64,000 nt of DNA from CAXMMR01 sp965198995 (GCA_965198995.1 CBDAQG010000002.1:682001-746000), one strand, 5' to 3'. Counted from the stretch's first letter, positions 16,615 through 27,647 are shown. Program-made: numbers and translations. The notes: generated by a model from the letters alone, not told the origin.

Positions 16615-17394
16615 TTGCTCAAGCTGCGTGTCATCCCGTGCCTCGACGTGAAAGACGGCCGCGTCGTCAAGGGCGTCAACTTCGTCGCCCTGCGTGACGC
16701 CGGCGACCCGGTCGAGCAGGCCGCCCTCTACGACGCCGCCGGCGCCGACGAGCTCACCTTCCTCGACATCACCGCCAGCCATGAGCAGCGCGACACCATC
16801 CTCGACGTCGTCGCCCGCACCGCCGCGCGCGTCTTCCTGCCGCTCACCGTCGGTGGCGGCATCCGCGCCACCGACGACATCCGCCGCCTGCTGCTCGCCG
16901 GTGCTGACAAGTGCTCGATCAACTCCGCCGCCGTCGCCCGTCCCGAGCTCGTCGGGCAAGCGGCGCACAAATTCGGCAGCCAATGCGTCGTCGTCGCCGT
17001 CGATGCCCGCAAGCGCATCGGTGCGCCAGGCTGGGAGGTGTTCACCCATGGCGGCCGCACCGCCACCGGCCTCGACGCTGTCGACTGGTGCCGCCAAATG
17101 GCCGAGCGCGGCGCCGGCGAGATCCTGCTCACCTCGATGGATCGCGACGGCACCGGCGACGGCTTCGATCTCGCTCTGCTGCGCGAGGTGTGCGCCGCTG
17201 TCCCGGTGCCGGTGATCGCCTCCGGCGGCGTCGGCGCGCTCGCCCACTTCGTCGAGGGCGCCGAAGCCGGTGCGAGCGGCCTGCTCGCCGCCAGCGTCTT
17301 CCATTTCGGCCGCTTCACCATCGCCGAGGTCAAGGATGCTCTGGCCGCCGCCGACCTGCCGGTGCGCCGAACCCAGCCGCGTGCGGCCGCCTGA
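16615..17394 (+). CDS. hisF: imidazole glycerol phosphate synthase, cyclase subunit HisF
   Basis: Cyclase half of IGP synthase, partner of HisH. The 259-aa TIM barrel has LRVIPCLDVKDGRVVKGVNF with the catalytic Asp, LPLTVGGGIRATDDI, CSINSAAV, LTSMDRDGTGDGF with the second catalytic Asp, and VIASGGVGALAHF. The start is TTG 16615, supported by GGAGG at 16602-16606, 8 bases upstream. It may be transcribed separately from hisA because repeat P4 intervenes. Confidence 0.97.
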   Translation: MLKLRVIPCLDVKDGRVVKGVNFVALRDAGDPVEQAALYDAAGADELTFLDITASHEQRDTILDVVARTAARVFLPLTVGGGIRATDDIRRLLLAGADKCSINSAAVARPELVGQAAHKFGSQCVVVAVDARKRIGAPGWEVFTHGGRTATGLDAVDWCRQMAERGAGEILLTSMDRDGTGDGFDLALLREVCAAVPVPVIASGGVGALAHFVEGAEAGASGLLAASVFHFGRFTIAEVKDALAAADLPVRRTQPRAAA

Positions 17395-17398
17395 ACCG

Positions 17399-17845
17399 AT
17401 GGCCAAGCTCCTCAAGCCGGCCAAGATCCTCAAGCCTGCCAAAAAGGCCGCCAAGAAGCCGCCGCTGCGCCGCCAGCGTCCGCCCGATGCCGCCGGCGAG
17501 CCCGGCGCCGACGTGCTCAACCGGCTGCACGCCGTGGTCCTGCAGCGCCGTACTGCCTCGCCGCAAACCAGTCACTCGGCCCGCCTGCTGTCGCGCGGCG
17601 TCGCCAAGGTGGCGCAGAAGTTCGGCGAGGAGGCGGTCGAGTGCCTGATCGAGGCAGTGGCCGGCAACGCTGAAGCCTTGGTCGCCGAAAGTGCGGACGT
17701 GCTCTACCACATGCTGGTGCTCTGGGTCGCCGCCGGCGTGCGGCCGGAGGAGGTCTGGGCCGAACTGGAACGCCGTGAAGGCGTGAGCGGCATCGCCGAA
17801 AAAGCCGCCCGCAGCCTCAACGTCAATACGACGAAAATACCGTAA
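17399..17845 (+). CDS. hisE: phosphoribosyl-ATP diphosphatase HisE with lysine-rich N-terminal extension
   Basis: Second step of histidine synthesis: hydrolysis of PR-ATP to PR-AMP. The conserved all-alpha MazG-like core runs from about residue 38 (ADVLNRLHAVVLQRR) through KFGEEAVECLIEAV to SADVLYHMLVLWVAAG. Residues 1-35 are Lys/Pro/Ala rich (KLLKPAKILKPAKKAAKKPP), an extension not seen in typical ~105-aa HisE; the total is 148 aa. It starts at ATG 17399, four bases after the hisF stop. Its TAA abuts repeat P5. Confidence 0.93.
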   Translation: MAKLLKPAKILKPAKKAAKKPPLRRQRPPDAAGEPGADVLNRLHAVVLQRRTASPQTSHSARLLSRGVAKVAQKFGEEAVECLIEAVAGNAEALVAESADVLYHMLVLWVAAGVRPEEVWAELERREGVSGIAEKAARSLNVNTTKIP

Positions 17846-18145
17846 GGCAAGGCAAGAGCTTTCCCTCCGTGAGCCTTTCCAACTGCGCTTTGCGCAGTCG
17901 GAACCTTTGGCTTACTCCGCCCCTTGAACCCCATCGTCACGCGAAGGCGTGCTGCGCACGACGGCGCAGCCTTTGAAATCCATCATATTATTTATGCTCT
18001 GCGGGCGAGTTCGATGCCGTCGGAGGCAGGACTGAATGGCTTCGCCAATCAAGGAAGAACGAGTTTAGACTCAAACGGCAGGGGTCTGGGGCCTCACGGC
18101 CCCAGCGGGTCCAGGGCAGAGCCCTGGCCTTCCTTGCCTTACCTT
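17846..18145 (+). repeat. P-family composite palindromic element, copy P5, with nested module
   Basis: Fills the 310-bp gap between hisE and the HIT gene. Left arm ggcaaggcaagagcttt is interrupted at 17863-17919 by a nested hairpin module (ccgtgagcc ... ctgcgctttgcgcag ... ggcttactccg). Then come ccttgaaccccatc, cacgcgaaggcgtgctgcgc, ggcttcgccaatcaagga, ggtctggggcctcacggccc, and the right end gggtccagggcagagccctg. It is one of the fullest copies. Confidence 0.85.
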
Positions 18146-18155
18146 CTTTAGGGAG

Positions 18156-18581
18156 ATGCCAGTCGTGGCCATCGACGCCTTGGCGCCTTACGACGATGCC
18201 AACATCTTCGCCCGCCTGCTGCGCGGCGAGATCCCCTCGCGCCGTGTCTACGAAAACGAGTGGGCCGTCGCCTTTCACGACATCACCCCGCGCGCGCCGG
18301 TGCACGTGCTGGTGATCCCGCGCGGCCGCTACGTTTCGCTCAGCGACTTCACCCGCGACGCTTCGGCTGAGGAGATCGCCGGCTTCTTCCGCGCCGTCGG
18401 TGCCGTGGCGACGGCGCTGAACCTGGAGCAGCCCGGCTACCGCATGCTGGCCAACATGGGCGCGCATGGCGGCCAGGAGGTTGCGCATTTCCACGTCCAC
18501 CTGTTCGGCGGCGCCCCGCTCGGCGCCATGCTGGACGCCCGTGTCGCCCCCAGCGTGAGCGCGGGTTCAACGCCGGCCTGA
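18156..18581 (+). CDS. HIT family protein (histidine triad hydrolase)
   Basis: A 141-aa HINT-branch histidine triad protein with NIFARLLRGEIPSRRVYE at the N-terminus and the triad HFHVHLFGG near residue 113. Members hydrolyse nucleoside phosphoramidates or AMP-lysine in the cytoplasm. ATG 18156 follows agggag; GTG 18165 is an alternative start. In many alphaproteobacteria a HIT gene follows hisE, as here. It is followed by the TPP riboswitch of thiC. Confidence 0.92.
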   Translation: MPVVAIDALAPYDDANIFARLLRGEIPSRRVYENEWAVAFHDITPRAPVHVLVIPRGRYVSLSDFTRDASAEEIAGFFRAVGAVATALNLEQPGYRMLANMGAHGGQEVAHFHVHLFGGAPLGAMLDARVAPSVSAGSTPA

Positions 18582-18617
18582 TTGACAGTCCGCCGTCTGG
18601 GCGTGGAGAGTGCGCAG

Positions 18618-18722
18618 CACCGAGGGGAGCTCCGGCAAGGAGCTGAGAGGCCGATGGCGGAACCGATCCGCAGCGCGGCGACCCTTCAAACCTGATCCGG
18701 TTCATACCGGCGGAGGGACGGT
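18618..18722 (+). promoter_or_regulatory. TPP riboswitch (THI element) upstream of thiC
   Basis: Conserved thi-box parts in order: gaggggagc at 18622-18630, gctgaga near 18642-18648, and the hallmark acccttcaaacctgatccgg with ttcataccggcggagggac at 18681-18719. It senses thiamine pyrophosphate in the leader and lowers thiC expression when TPP is bound. The ribosome binding site aaggagg (18755-18761) lies 35 bp beyond, consistent with translational or terminator control. Confidence 0.93.
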
Positions 18723-18769
18723 TGGCCCGCTGGCCGGGCCCGTCTCCTTCCTCGAAGGAGGATTGCGGC

Positions 18770-20610
<1,841 letters not shown>

Positions 20611-20614
<4 letters not shown>

Positions 20615-21537
20615 GCATCGACGCCCGCGCGGCCCTCGAGGCAATCGGCCAGCTCCCCGACACCGAGATCGACATCGCCGACGCGGCGCTGCAACTCGCC
20701 CGCGTCGACGCGCCGGAGGCCGATTGGCAGGCGGCCCGCGAGCACCTCTCGGCGCTGGCGCGTGATGCGGTCATGTTCTCCGTCGGCGACAAGGCGAGCG
20801 ACCTCAAGCACCAGGCGCTCAGCCTCGCCGGCCTGATCTCCGGCCGCTACGGCTATGCCGGCGACGTCGAGCACTATGACGACCTGGCCAACGTCAACCT
20901 GATCCGGGTGATCGAGCGCCGGCGCGGCATGCCGGTCGCGCTGGGCGTGCTGTGGCTGCACTGCGCCCACGCCGCCGGCTGGAACGCCTACGGCATCGAC
21001 TTTCCCGGCCACTTCCTCGTCGGCCTACCCTCCATCATCAAGCCGGAGCGGCTGCGCCCGCCCCGCCAGGGCGCCCCCGGCCGCGCGACACCCGCCGGCG
21101 CCCGCCCTGCCGACCGGGCGCAGGCCCGATCCTCCGGCCAGGCGGTGATCGACGTCTTCCGCGGCGGCGCCGGCCTCGACGCGCCGCAACTACGCGAGCT
21201 GATCAAGCGCATCGAGGGCCAGGAGGCGGAGCTCCGCCCCGGCCTGCTGAAGCCGATGAGCACCCGCGGCGTGCTGCTCCGCCTGCAAAACAACATCAAG
21301 CTCCGCCGCCTGCGCGCCGGCTCGCTGTCCCCCGCCCTGGACTGCATCGAAGACATGCTTCGCTTCGCCCCGGACGAGGTCGGCCTCTGGCGCGAAGCCG
21401 GCCTGATCAACCAGCGCCTCGACCGTGTGCCAGCGGCGTTGGGCTGCTTCGAACGCTTCCTCGACCTCGTCCCCACCGGCGAAGCCGCCACCCGCGTGCG
21501 CACCACCATGGACGAGCTTCGCGCGCGGCTGCACTGA
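20611..21537 (+). CDS. SirB1 family protein (transglutaminase-like fold plus TPR-like tail)
   Basis: A 308-aa protein of the SirB1/YchA family. The core (about residues 85-145) reads YYDDLANVNL-like YDDLANVNLIRVIERR, GMPVALGVLWLHCA and GIDFPGHFLVG, matching the Transglut_core2 domain; the C-terminal part (from about residue 225) has the TPR-like RLQNNIKLRRLRAG and PAALGCFERFLDLVPTG. A Pro/Arg/Ala-rich insert near residues 150-180 is unusual. Function is not established. It starts at GTG 20611 overlapping the thiC stop, so it is translated together with thiC. Confidence 0.82.
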
Positions 21538-21596
21538 AGCAAGCGGTTCCTTTCTGAAAAAAAGAACCAAAAACTTTTTACGCAAAAAAGGTTGGT
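21538..21596 (+). repeat. D-family A/T-rich hairpin element, copy D1 (single arm)
   Basis: Starts right after the SirB1 stop: agcaagcggttcctttctga, then aaaaaaagaaccaaaaactt and a T run. The ggttc/gaacc stem followed by A/T tracts looks like a terminator. It sits between convergent genes. Confidence 0.8.
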
Positions 21597-21748
21597 GGTC
21601 TCTCGCGCGGCGGGTTGAAGCACATACTGCGCAAGGCTCTCCACCAAACCACACTGTTGGCGACGTCTATCTTCCCGGCGGAGAGCTTGACAGTGCAATC
21701 CTACCCGCCTGCCGCTCCAGCAGAGAGCGTTGCTTGAGGAGGTCCACC

Positions 21749-23071
21749 TCAGTCCATCTCGTCGTCACGCAGCGCGCCTAGCGCGCCGTGCCGACGGACC
21801 GCGGCGAACCGGCGATGGCGGCGGCGAACGTCCGCAAGGTCGGCCGGGGCGGCTACGTCGCGCTGGGCATCGTCCAGCACCAGGTCGGCGTGGCGCTGCA
21901 GCTCGGCCAGGCGGCCGGCGTCGCGCTCGCAGCCGGCGACAGCGGTCAGCACGTCGAGCTGGTGGATCAGCACCGCGGCGCTGCCGGCGGCGTTCTGCCG
22001 CAGCATGTGGAACATGGCGTCCGTCAGGCCGCCATAGAGGATGGCCGGCACGACAAGCACGGCCCGCCTGTCGTGCAGGCTCACGCCACTCGCCAGATGC
22101 AGCGCGGCCGCGTCGCACAAGGCCGCTCCCAGGCGGTCGAGCACGCTCATCGCCGTGTGCGGGTCGTTGATGCCGGGCGACAGCGCCCGCACACCCACCT
22201 CGACAAGCTGGCGTATGGCGTATTCCAGGTCGCCGGCGCTGACCCGCTCGCCGCCGACGGCGGTCGCGGCACGGATCGCCGACGCCGCACCGTCCACTGC
22301 CGGTGTCATCACCGCGATGGCGGCGCCGGGGAAGACGTAGTCGCCGGGCCGCACCAGCAGACGCAGCGCGGTGCCATGCGCCGCCGCCCAGGCAGCCAGG
22401 CCAGTGTCGTCGAGCTGCTGCAGGTAGCCGCGACGTGGGTCGGTGACCGGGGTGCCCGTACGCCAGGTCGCCGGCGGCGGCGGTGCAGGCTGGGGCGCCG
22501 CGTGCATCAGCCGGCCGATCGCCCGGTGGACGTCGTCGCTGACCAGCTCGATGACGGTGTCGACGTTGATCCGGCCTGCCATGTGGCCGACGAAGAACAC
22601 CAGCGTCGCCACGCAGACGAAAGCCAGCAGAATGGCGATGCTGAGCGAGAGGTGCGGGACGAACTCGCCCTCGCTCTGCGTCCGCACGGAGCGGAGCACC
22701 ATCAGCGCGTAGGAGAACGTTCCGAGAAAGGCGCCAAGCGTGAGCTGGTTGCCGCGGTCGCGGGTGAAGTTGCGCAGCAGTCGCGGCCCCATCTGGCCGG
22801 CGGCGAGCGAGAGGGCCGCGATGGTGATGGAGAACACCGTGCCGGCGACGCCGATCGTCGAAGACGCCACCGCGCCCAGCAGCGTCCGCGCGCCGGTGCC
22901 GCCGCCGTTGTACAGCCAGGGGCTTTCGATGAGCCATTGCGGCACGGCGCCGCTGCGGTCGACCGCCACCAGGCCCACGCCAAGCAGGATGCCGCCGACG
23001 ACCATGCTGCCTGGCAGCAGCCAGAACGTATCGCCCAGGATGGCGAGCAGCTTGTGAAGGCGGGCTTTCAA
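21749..23071 (-). CDS. DUF2254 integral membrane protein
   Basis: A 440-aa protein with four hydrophobic segments in the N-terminal half (about residues 15-37, 60-88, 112-130, 142-165) and the DUF2254 signatures TVFSITIAALSLAAGQMGPR and GVRALSPGINDPHTAMS. The C-terminal half is soluble. Function unknown; an ion-channel or transport role has only been guessed for the family. It starts at TTG 23071, which overlaps the TGA of the upstream glycosyltransferase-like gene as TTGA, so the two are coupled. Confidence 0.85.
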   Translation of the reverse strand: MKARLHKLLAILGDTFWLLPGSMVVGGILLGVGLVAVDRSGAVPQWLIESPWLYNGGGTGARTLLGAVASSTIGVAGTVFSITIAALSLAAGQMGPRLLRNFTRDRGNQLTLGAFLGTFSYALMVLRSVRTQSEGEFVPHLSLSIAILLAFVCVATLVFFVGHMAGRINVDTVIELVSDDVHRAIGRLMHAAPQPAPPPPATWRTGTPVTDPRRGYLQQLDDTGLAAWAAAHGTALRLLVRPGDYVFPGAAIAVMTPAVDGAASAIRAATAVGGERVSAGDLEYAIRQLVEVGVRALSPGINDPHTAMSVLDRLGAALCDAAALHLASGVSLHDRRAVLVVPAILYGGLTDAMFHMLRQNAAGSAAVLIHQLDVLTAVAGCERDAGRLAELQRHADLVLDDAQRDVAAPADLADVRRRHRRFAAVRRHGALGALRDDEMD

Positions 23072-24381
23072 GCGGTGTCAAGTCCGGCCCGCGCCCGCGG
23101 CGCTACCGGTGCGGTCTCCCGCAGTAAAGTGATGCTTGCCTTGCTGACCATCGCTCCCGCGATCGCATAAGCCGGCACCAGCATCAAATTATACCGCGGC
23201 TGGTTCACCGCCACCGCCGCGTTGAACGCCAGCATGAACCAGCCGGGCAGGGCGATCACCCGCAGCGCCGGACGCCGCAGCGTCTGCCACAGGCAGACCG
23301 GCGCCAGCACAACCCCCCAGTAGCGATCGATCCACGCCCCCCGCAGCGCCAGCGGCACCGACGTCGCGACGTGCCACAGCGCATGCGGCCAGATGTAGGT
23401 CCGCAGCAAATACCCCAGGTGATGCTCGTAGCCGCCCGCCGCGAGCAGCGTCTGCTGCAGCATCGGCCCGATCCCAATGGCGTAGAACGTGTCCGCCCGA
23501 TCGCTCCACCCGAACCGGTCACACGCCGCCGCACCCGCCAGCGACCGCCCAAGCGCGTTGCCGTCCGGCAGCCAGCACACATAGCTCAGCCCGTATTCCC
23601 GCCACGTCATCGCGTCGAACGAAATCCGCTGCACCAGCGTGTGGCTGTCATAGCCATGCGTCAGCGCCAGCCGGTGCATCACCACCAGGTTGCGCGCGAG
23701 CCAAGGCGCGATCACAGCGACCAGGCACAGCGCGAACCCGCCCCACGCCCGCCCATCCCGCCGCCGCAGGGCGACCCCGCCACCCACCACCAGGCAGGCG
23801 AGCCCAAGATAGAGAAACCCCGGCTTGCACAGGATCGCCAGCCCTAGCAGCGCTCCGGCCACCGCGTATCGCCGCCCCACCGCCGCCGCCGTCGCCCCGG
23901 TGGTCAGCGCCAACGCCAGCGTCTCGGTCATCAGCCAGTCCGCCGTGTCCAGCATCGCCGGCGCGGTCAGCAGCGCCAGCCCCAGCGCCACCCACCCCAC
24001 CGCCGCCCCGCCCACTGCGTCCGCCATCCACCAGGTCAGCCAGTAGACCACCCCCAGCAGCCCCACCTGCACCGTCCGCACCACCGGCGCCGCCCGGCTG
24101 CACCCCGCATCATGCCCCTCGGAGCTAACGACGCACCGCATCGCCGCGGCAAACGCCGGGTCCACCGCCGCCGCCCCCGCCAGCACCGCCGGATACAGCG
24201 GCGCGAACCGCATCCCCGATGGATGCACCCCCGGCCCGGCAAATTGGTAGCCGTCGGTGAACCGCCCGTGATCCCGCAAATCCTGCGCGATGCCGAGGTA
24301 AAACTGCTGATCGAACAGCGCCAGCGGCTGCACCCGCCGGGTCGGCCAGACCAGGGCCAGCACCAGGGCGATCACCGCCAA
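23068..24381 (-). CDS. GT39-like polytopic membrane protein, 5' end abutting a repeat
   Basis: About 437 aa with some 10 hydrophobic segments. The DQQFYLGIAQDLRDHG loop after the first segment, and the LGLAILCKPGFLYLGLA and APWLARNLVVMHRLALTHG loops, resemble the ArnT/PMT-type (GT-C) lipid-linked glycosyltransferases. Activity and substrate are not determinable. The frame is open far upstream, but that part only translates repeat D2 and the antisense of smr; the first residues after the repeat are LAVIALVLALVWPTRR, so the start is TTG 24381 or GTG 24375. The usual short cytoplasmic N-terminus is missing, which suggests the repeat replaced the original 5' end. Confidence 0.7.
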   Translation of the reverse strand: MAVIALVLALVWPTRRVQPLALFDQQFYLGIAQDLRDHGRFTDGYQFAGPGVHPSGMRFAPLYPAVLAGAAAVDPAFAAAMRCVVSSEGHDAGCSRAAPVVRTVQVGLLGVVYWLTWWMADAVGGAAVGWVALGLALLTAPAMLDTADWLMTETLALALTTGATAAAVGRRYAVAGALLGLAILCKPGFLYLGLACLVVGGGVALRRRDGRAWGGFALCLVAVIAPWLARNLVVMHRLALTHGYDSHTLVQRISFDAMTWREYGLSYVCWLPDGNALGRSLAGAAACDRFGWSDRADTFYAIGIGPMLQQTLLAAGGYEHHLGYLLRTYIWPHALWHVATSVPLALRGAWIDRYWGVVLAPVCLWQTLRRPALRVIALPGWFMLAFNAAVAVNQPRYNLMLVPAYAIAGAMVSKASITLLRETAPVAPRARAGLDTA

Positions 24382-24382
24382 G

Positions 24383-24510
24383 GCAGCAAGCGGTTCTTTT
24401 TTGAAAAAAAGAACCAAAAACTTTTCCTCACTAGAGCCCGGCGTGGGCGCGATAGCGTGTCCAAAAGTTTTTTGCTTCTTTTTTTCAAAAAAGAAGCCCT
24501 TTCTTCCCCC
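24383..24510. repeat. D-family element, copy D2 (two inverted arms)
   Basis: Left arm gcaagcggttcttttttgaa plus aaaaagaaccaaaaactttt, a 45-bp core, and the right arm aaaagttttttgcttctttt plus tttcaaaaaagaagccctttc. The arms are inverted repeats of about 40 bp. Unlike the other copies it lies between two divergent gene starts. Confidence 0.85.
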
Positions 24511-24531
24511 TGTCGTGACGAGAAAGCCTGC

Positions 24532-25050
24532 ATGCCCCGCCGCCTGACCGAGGCGGACCGCGCCGAGTGGAGCGCCTACGCGCGCGACCTCCGCCTGCTG
24601 CCCGGCCGCCCCACGCCCGCCGCGCTCCCGCCGCCCGCCGCGCCGCCCGTCGCGCCGCCAACGCCTCGCATCCGTGTCCGCGGCGCCGGCCCGCTCGTCA
24701 TCGGCCCCCTTGTCGTAGGTCGGCGCCCCACCGGCATCGACAGCACCAGCTGGACCCGCTTCGCCGGCGGCAAGCTGCGCGCCCAGCGCCGGCTCGACCT
24801 GCACGGACGCACCGCCCAGCACGCTTACGCCGCCCTCGAGCCCTTCCTGCACGCCGCCCGCGCCGACGGCCTGCGCTGCGTCGAGGTGATCACCGGCCGC
24901 GGCTCCGGCGAGGCCGGCGGCATCCTGAAGCGCGAGCTGCCGCACTGGCTGAACGCGCCGACGCTGCGCCCGCTCATCCTCGCCGTGCTCCACCCGCACG
25001 CCGCCAACCCCGGCTCCGTCCGCGTGCTGCTCCGCGCCCGCCGCGCATGA
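24532..25050 (+). CDS. Smr domain protein
   Basis: A 172-aa protein. Residues 1-75 are a Pro/Ala/Arg-rich, probably disordered region. The Smr domain (about 80-168) has RLDLHGRTAQHAYAALEPFL with the typical LDLHG, VITGRGSGEAGGILKRELP with the GxGxxS-type loop, and VLHPHAANPGSVRVLLR. Smr domains nick branched or damaged DNA in MutS2 relatives. ATG 24532 follows repeat D2. Its stop overlaps the mutS start as ATGA. Confidence 0.88.
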   Translation: MPRRLTEADRAEWSAYARDLRLLPGRPTPAALPPPAAPPVAPPTPRIRVRGAGPLVIGPLVVGRRPTGIDSTSWTRFAGGKLRAQRRLDLHGRTAQHAYAALEPFLHAARADGLRCVEVITGRGSGEAGGILKRELPHWLNAPTLRPLILAVLHPHAANPGSVRVLLRARRA

Positions 25051-27647
25051 GCGTGAGCACGCCCAACCGGGCTGACGGCGCCTCGCCCGCCATCGCCCAG
25101 TGGTTCGCGCTGAAGGCCGAGCAGCCCGAAGCGCTGCTGTTCTTCCGCATGGGCGACTTCTTCGAGCTGTTCTTCGAGGACGCGCAAGCCGCCGCCGCCG
25201 CCCTCGACATTCAGCTCTCCGCCCGCGGCGAGCACGCCGGCGCGCCGATCCCGATGTGCGGCGTCCCGGTCACCACGGCGGAGATCTACCTGCCGCGGCT
25301 GATCCGCGCCGGCTTTCGCGTCGCCGTCGCCGAGCAGATGGAGGCCGCCGCCACCCGCGCCGGCAAGGCGCCGCTCGCCCGCGCCATCGTCCGCCTGATC
25401 ACCCCCGGCACCCTGACCGAGGACACCCTGCTCGACGGCCGCCGCCCCAACCTGCTGCTCGCCCTCGCCCCAGGCGCCCCAACCGAACCGCTCGGCGCCG
25501 CCTGGCTCGAAATCTCCACCGGCCTGTTCGAAACCGAGTCCGTCGCCCCCGCCGCCCTGCCGGCCCTGCTCGCCCGCCTCGACCCGGCCGAGATCCTCGC
25601 CCCGCCCGACCTGCCGCTCGGCGACTGGACCGCCCGCCGCGCCCCCGAGCAGCCCCGCCTGCCGGCCGCCGAGGCCCGCCGCCTGTTCGAGGGGCAAGCC
25701 GGCACCGCCACCCTGGACGCCCTCGGCGGCTTCTCCGCCCTCGAGATCGCCGCGGCCGCCGCCGCCCTCGACTACGTCCAGCTCACCCAGGCCGGCCGCA
25801 TGCCCCGCCTCGGCCGCCCCCGCCCCGCCGGCGGATCGGACCGCCTGCAGCTCGACGCCGCCACCCGCGCCTCGCTCGAGGTCACCCTCGCGCGCGACGG
25901 CTCCTCCCGCCACACCCTGCTCGCCGCCGTCGACCGCACCGGCAGTGCGGCCGGCGCCCGCGCCCTGGCCGCCTGGCTCGCCGCCCCGCTCACCGATGCC
26001 GCCGCCATCGCCCGCCGCCAGGATGCCTGGTCCCACCTCGCCGCCCTGCCGCCCGCCGAGGGCGCCACCCTGCGCCGCCTGCTCAAGCGCTGCCCGGACC
26101 TCGCCCGCGCCCTTGGCCGCCTCTCGCTCGACCGCGCCACCCCGCGCGACCTCGCCGCCGTGCGCGACGCGCTCGCCGTCGCCGACCTCGCCGCCACCAC
26201 GCTGCCCGACCCGCCGTCCTGCCTCGTCGCCATCACCGAGGCCCTGCGTCCCGCCCCCCACCTCGCCGCCCGCCTGCGCGACGCGCTGGTCGAAGCCCCG
26301 CCGCCCCGCTTCGAGGATGGCCTGGTGATCGCCCCCGGCCATGACGGCGAGCTCGCCGCCGAGCGCGCCCTGCGCGACGAGGGCCGCCAGGCGATCCCCC
26401 GCCTGCAGCTCGACTATGCCCAACGCTTCGGCGTCGCCGCGCTCAAGATCCGCCACCACGCCCAGCTCGGCTACGTCCTCGAAGCCCCGACCGCCGCCGT
26501 CGAGGCCCTGCGCGCCCATCCCGCCCTCACCCTGCGCCAGGGCATGGCCAACGGCGCCCGCTTCCAGCTCGCCGAGCTCACCGAGCTCGACCGCCGCATC
26601 GCCGAGGCCGGCGAGCGTGCCGCCGCCCGCGAGCGCGCCATCGTCGCCGCGCTCTGCGCCGCCTGCCTCGCCGCCGCCGCCCCGCTCGCCGCCTGCGCCG
26701 AGGCGCTCGCCGAGCTCGACGTGCTGCTGTGCTGCGCCGAGCTCGCCCAACGCACGGATTGGTGCCGCCCGACCGTCACCACCGACCAGGCCTTCGTCGT
26801 CGAGCGCCTGCGCCACCCGATGGTCGAGGCCGCCGCGAGCGGCCGCGCCGCCGTCCAGCCCAACGATTGCGACCTCTCGCCCGAGCGCCGGATGATGCTG
26901 CTCACCGGCCCCAACATGGCCGGCAAGTCGACCTTCCTGCGCCAGAACGCACTCGCCATCATCCTCGCCCAGGCCGGCCTGCCGCTGCCCGCCGCGTCCG
27001 CCACCATCGGCATCGCCGACCGCCTGTTCAGCCGCGTCGGCGGCGCCGACGACCTCGCCCGCGGCCGCTCCACCTTCATGGTCGAGATGACCGAGGCCGC
27101 CGCCATCCTCAACCAGGCCGGCCCGCGCTCCTTCGTCGTCATCGACGAGATCGGTCGCGGCACCTCGACGCTGGATGGCCTCGCCATCGCCTGGGCGGTG
27201 CTGGAGGCGCTGCACGCCACCGCCCGCTGCCGCACCATCTTCGCCACCCATTTCCACGAGCTCGCCGGCCTCGGCGCCACCCTGCCGCGCCTGCGTCCCG
27301 CCACCATGCGGGTCAAGGAGTGGCAGGGCGAGCTCGTCTTCCTGCACGAGGTGGGCGAGGGCGCCGCTCGCCGCAGCTGGGGCGTCCACGTCGCCCGCCT
27401 CGCCGGCGTCCCCGCCGCCGTGGTCCGCCGCGCCGCCGCCCTGCTCGCCAACCTCGAACGCACGCCGCGCCCCATCGAGGCCGAACTCCCCCTCTTCGCC
27501 CACCTCGCGACACCAAGCGAGCCCGCCGAAGCCGCCCCGGTCAGCGAGACGCTGGAGCTGGCCCTGGCCGCCATCGACCCCGACGCGCTGACCCCGCGCG
27601 AGGCGTTGGAGGCGCTCTACCGCCTGAAGTCGCTGCGGCGGGGGTGA
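25047..27647 (+). CDS. mutS: DNA mismatch repair protein MutS
   Basis: Mismatch recognition ATPase. The 866-aa protein has FRMGDFFELFFEDA near residue 35, in which the mismatch-wedging Phe-X-Glu appears as FFE; Walker A LTGPNMAGKSTFLRQN near residue 620; Walker B FVVIDEIGRGTSTLDG near 695; and the ATHFHELAGL motif. The connector, lever and clamp regions lie between. ATG 25047 overlaps the smr stop (ATGA); the longer open frame upstream overlaps smr and is not real. Its TGA abuts repeat P6. Confidence 0.97.
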   Translation: MSVSTPNRADGASPAIAQWFALKAEQPEALLFFRMGDFFELFFEDAQAAAAALDIQLSARGEHAGAPIPMCGVPVTTAEIYLPRLIRAGFRVAVAEQMEAAATRAGKAPLARAIVRLITPGTLTEDTLLDGRRPNLLLALAPGAPTEPLGAAWLEISTGLFETESVAPAALPALLARLDPAEILAPPDLPLGDWTARRAPEQPRLPAAEARRLFEGQAGTATLDALGGFSALEIAAAAAALDYVQLTQAGRMPRLGRPRPAGGSDRLQLDAATRASLEVTLARDGSSRHTLLAAVDRTGSAAGARALAAWLAAPLTDAAAIARRQDAWSHLAALPPAEGATLRRLLKRCPDLARALGRLSLDRATPRDLAAVRDALAVADLAATTLPDPPSCLVAITEALRPAPHLAARLRDALVEAPPPRFEDGLVIAPGHDGELAAERALRDEGRQAIPRLQLDYAQRFGVAALKIRHHAQLGYVLEAPTAAVEALRAHPALTLRQGMANGARFQLAELTELDRRIAEAGERAAARERAIVAALCAACLAAAAPLAACAEALAELDVLLCCAELAQRTDWCRPTVTTDQAFVVERLRHPMVEAAASGRAAVQPNDCDLSPERRMMLLTGPNMAGKSTFLRQNALAIILAQAGLPLPAASATIGIADRLFSRVGGADDLARGRSTFMVEMTEAAAILNQAGPRSFVVIDEIGRGTSTLDGLAIAWAVLEALHATARCRTIFATHFHELAGLGATLPRLRPATMRVKEWQGELVFLHEVGEGAARRSWGVHVARLAGVPAAVVRRAAALLANLERTPRPIEAELPLFAHLATPSEPAEAAPVSETLELALAAIDPDALTPREALEALYRLKSLRRG

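Noticed and set aside
23068..24999. A 643-aa version of the GT39-like protein
   Set aside because: Its first ~206 codons are the antisense of smr and the translated D2 hairpins (FFFEKKKQK), so they are not part of the gene.
24825..27503. An 892-codon open frame antisense to mutS
   Set aside because: Low-complexity Gly/Glu/Ala translation caused by high third-position GC of mutS; no domain. The same holds for long antisense frames over glnD (28235-30829), thiC (18686-20446) and the helicase (61658-64000).
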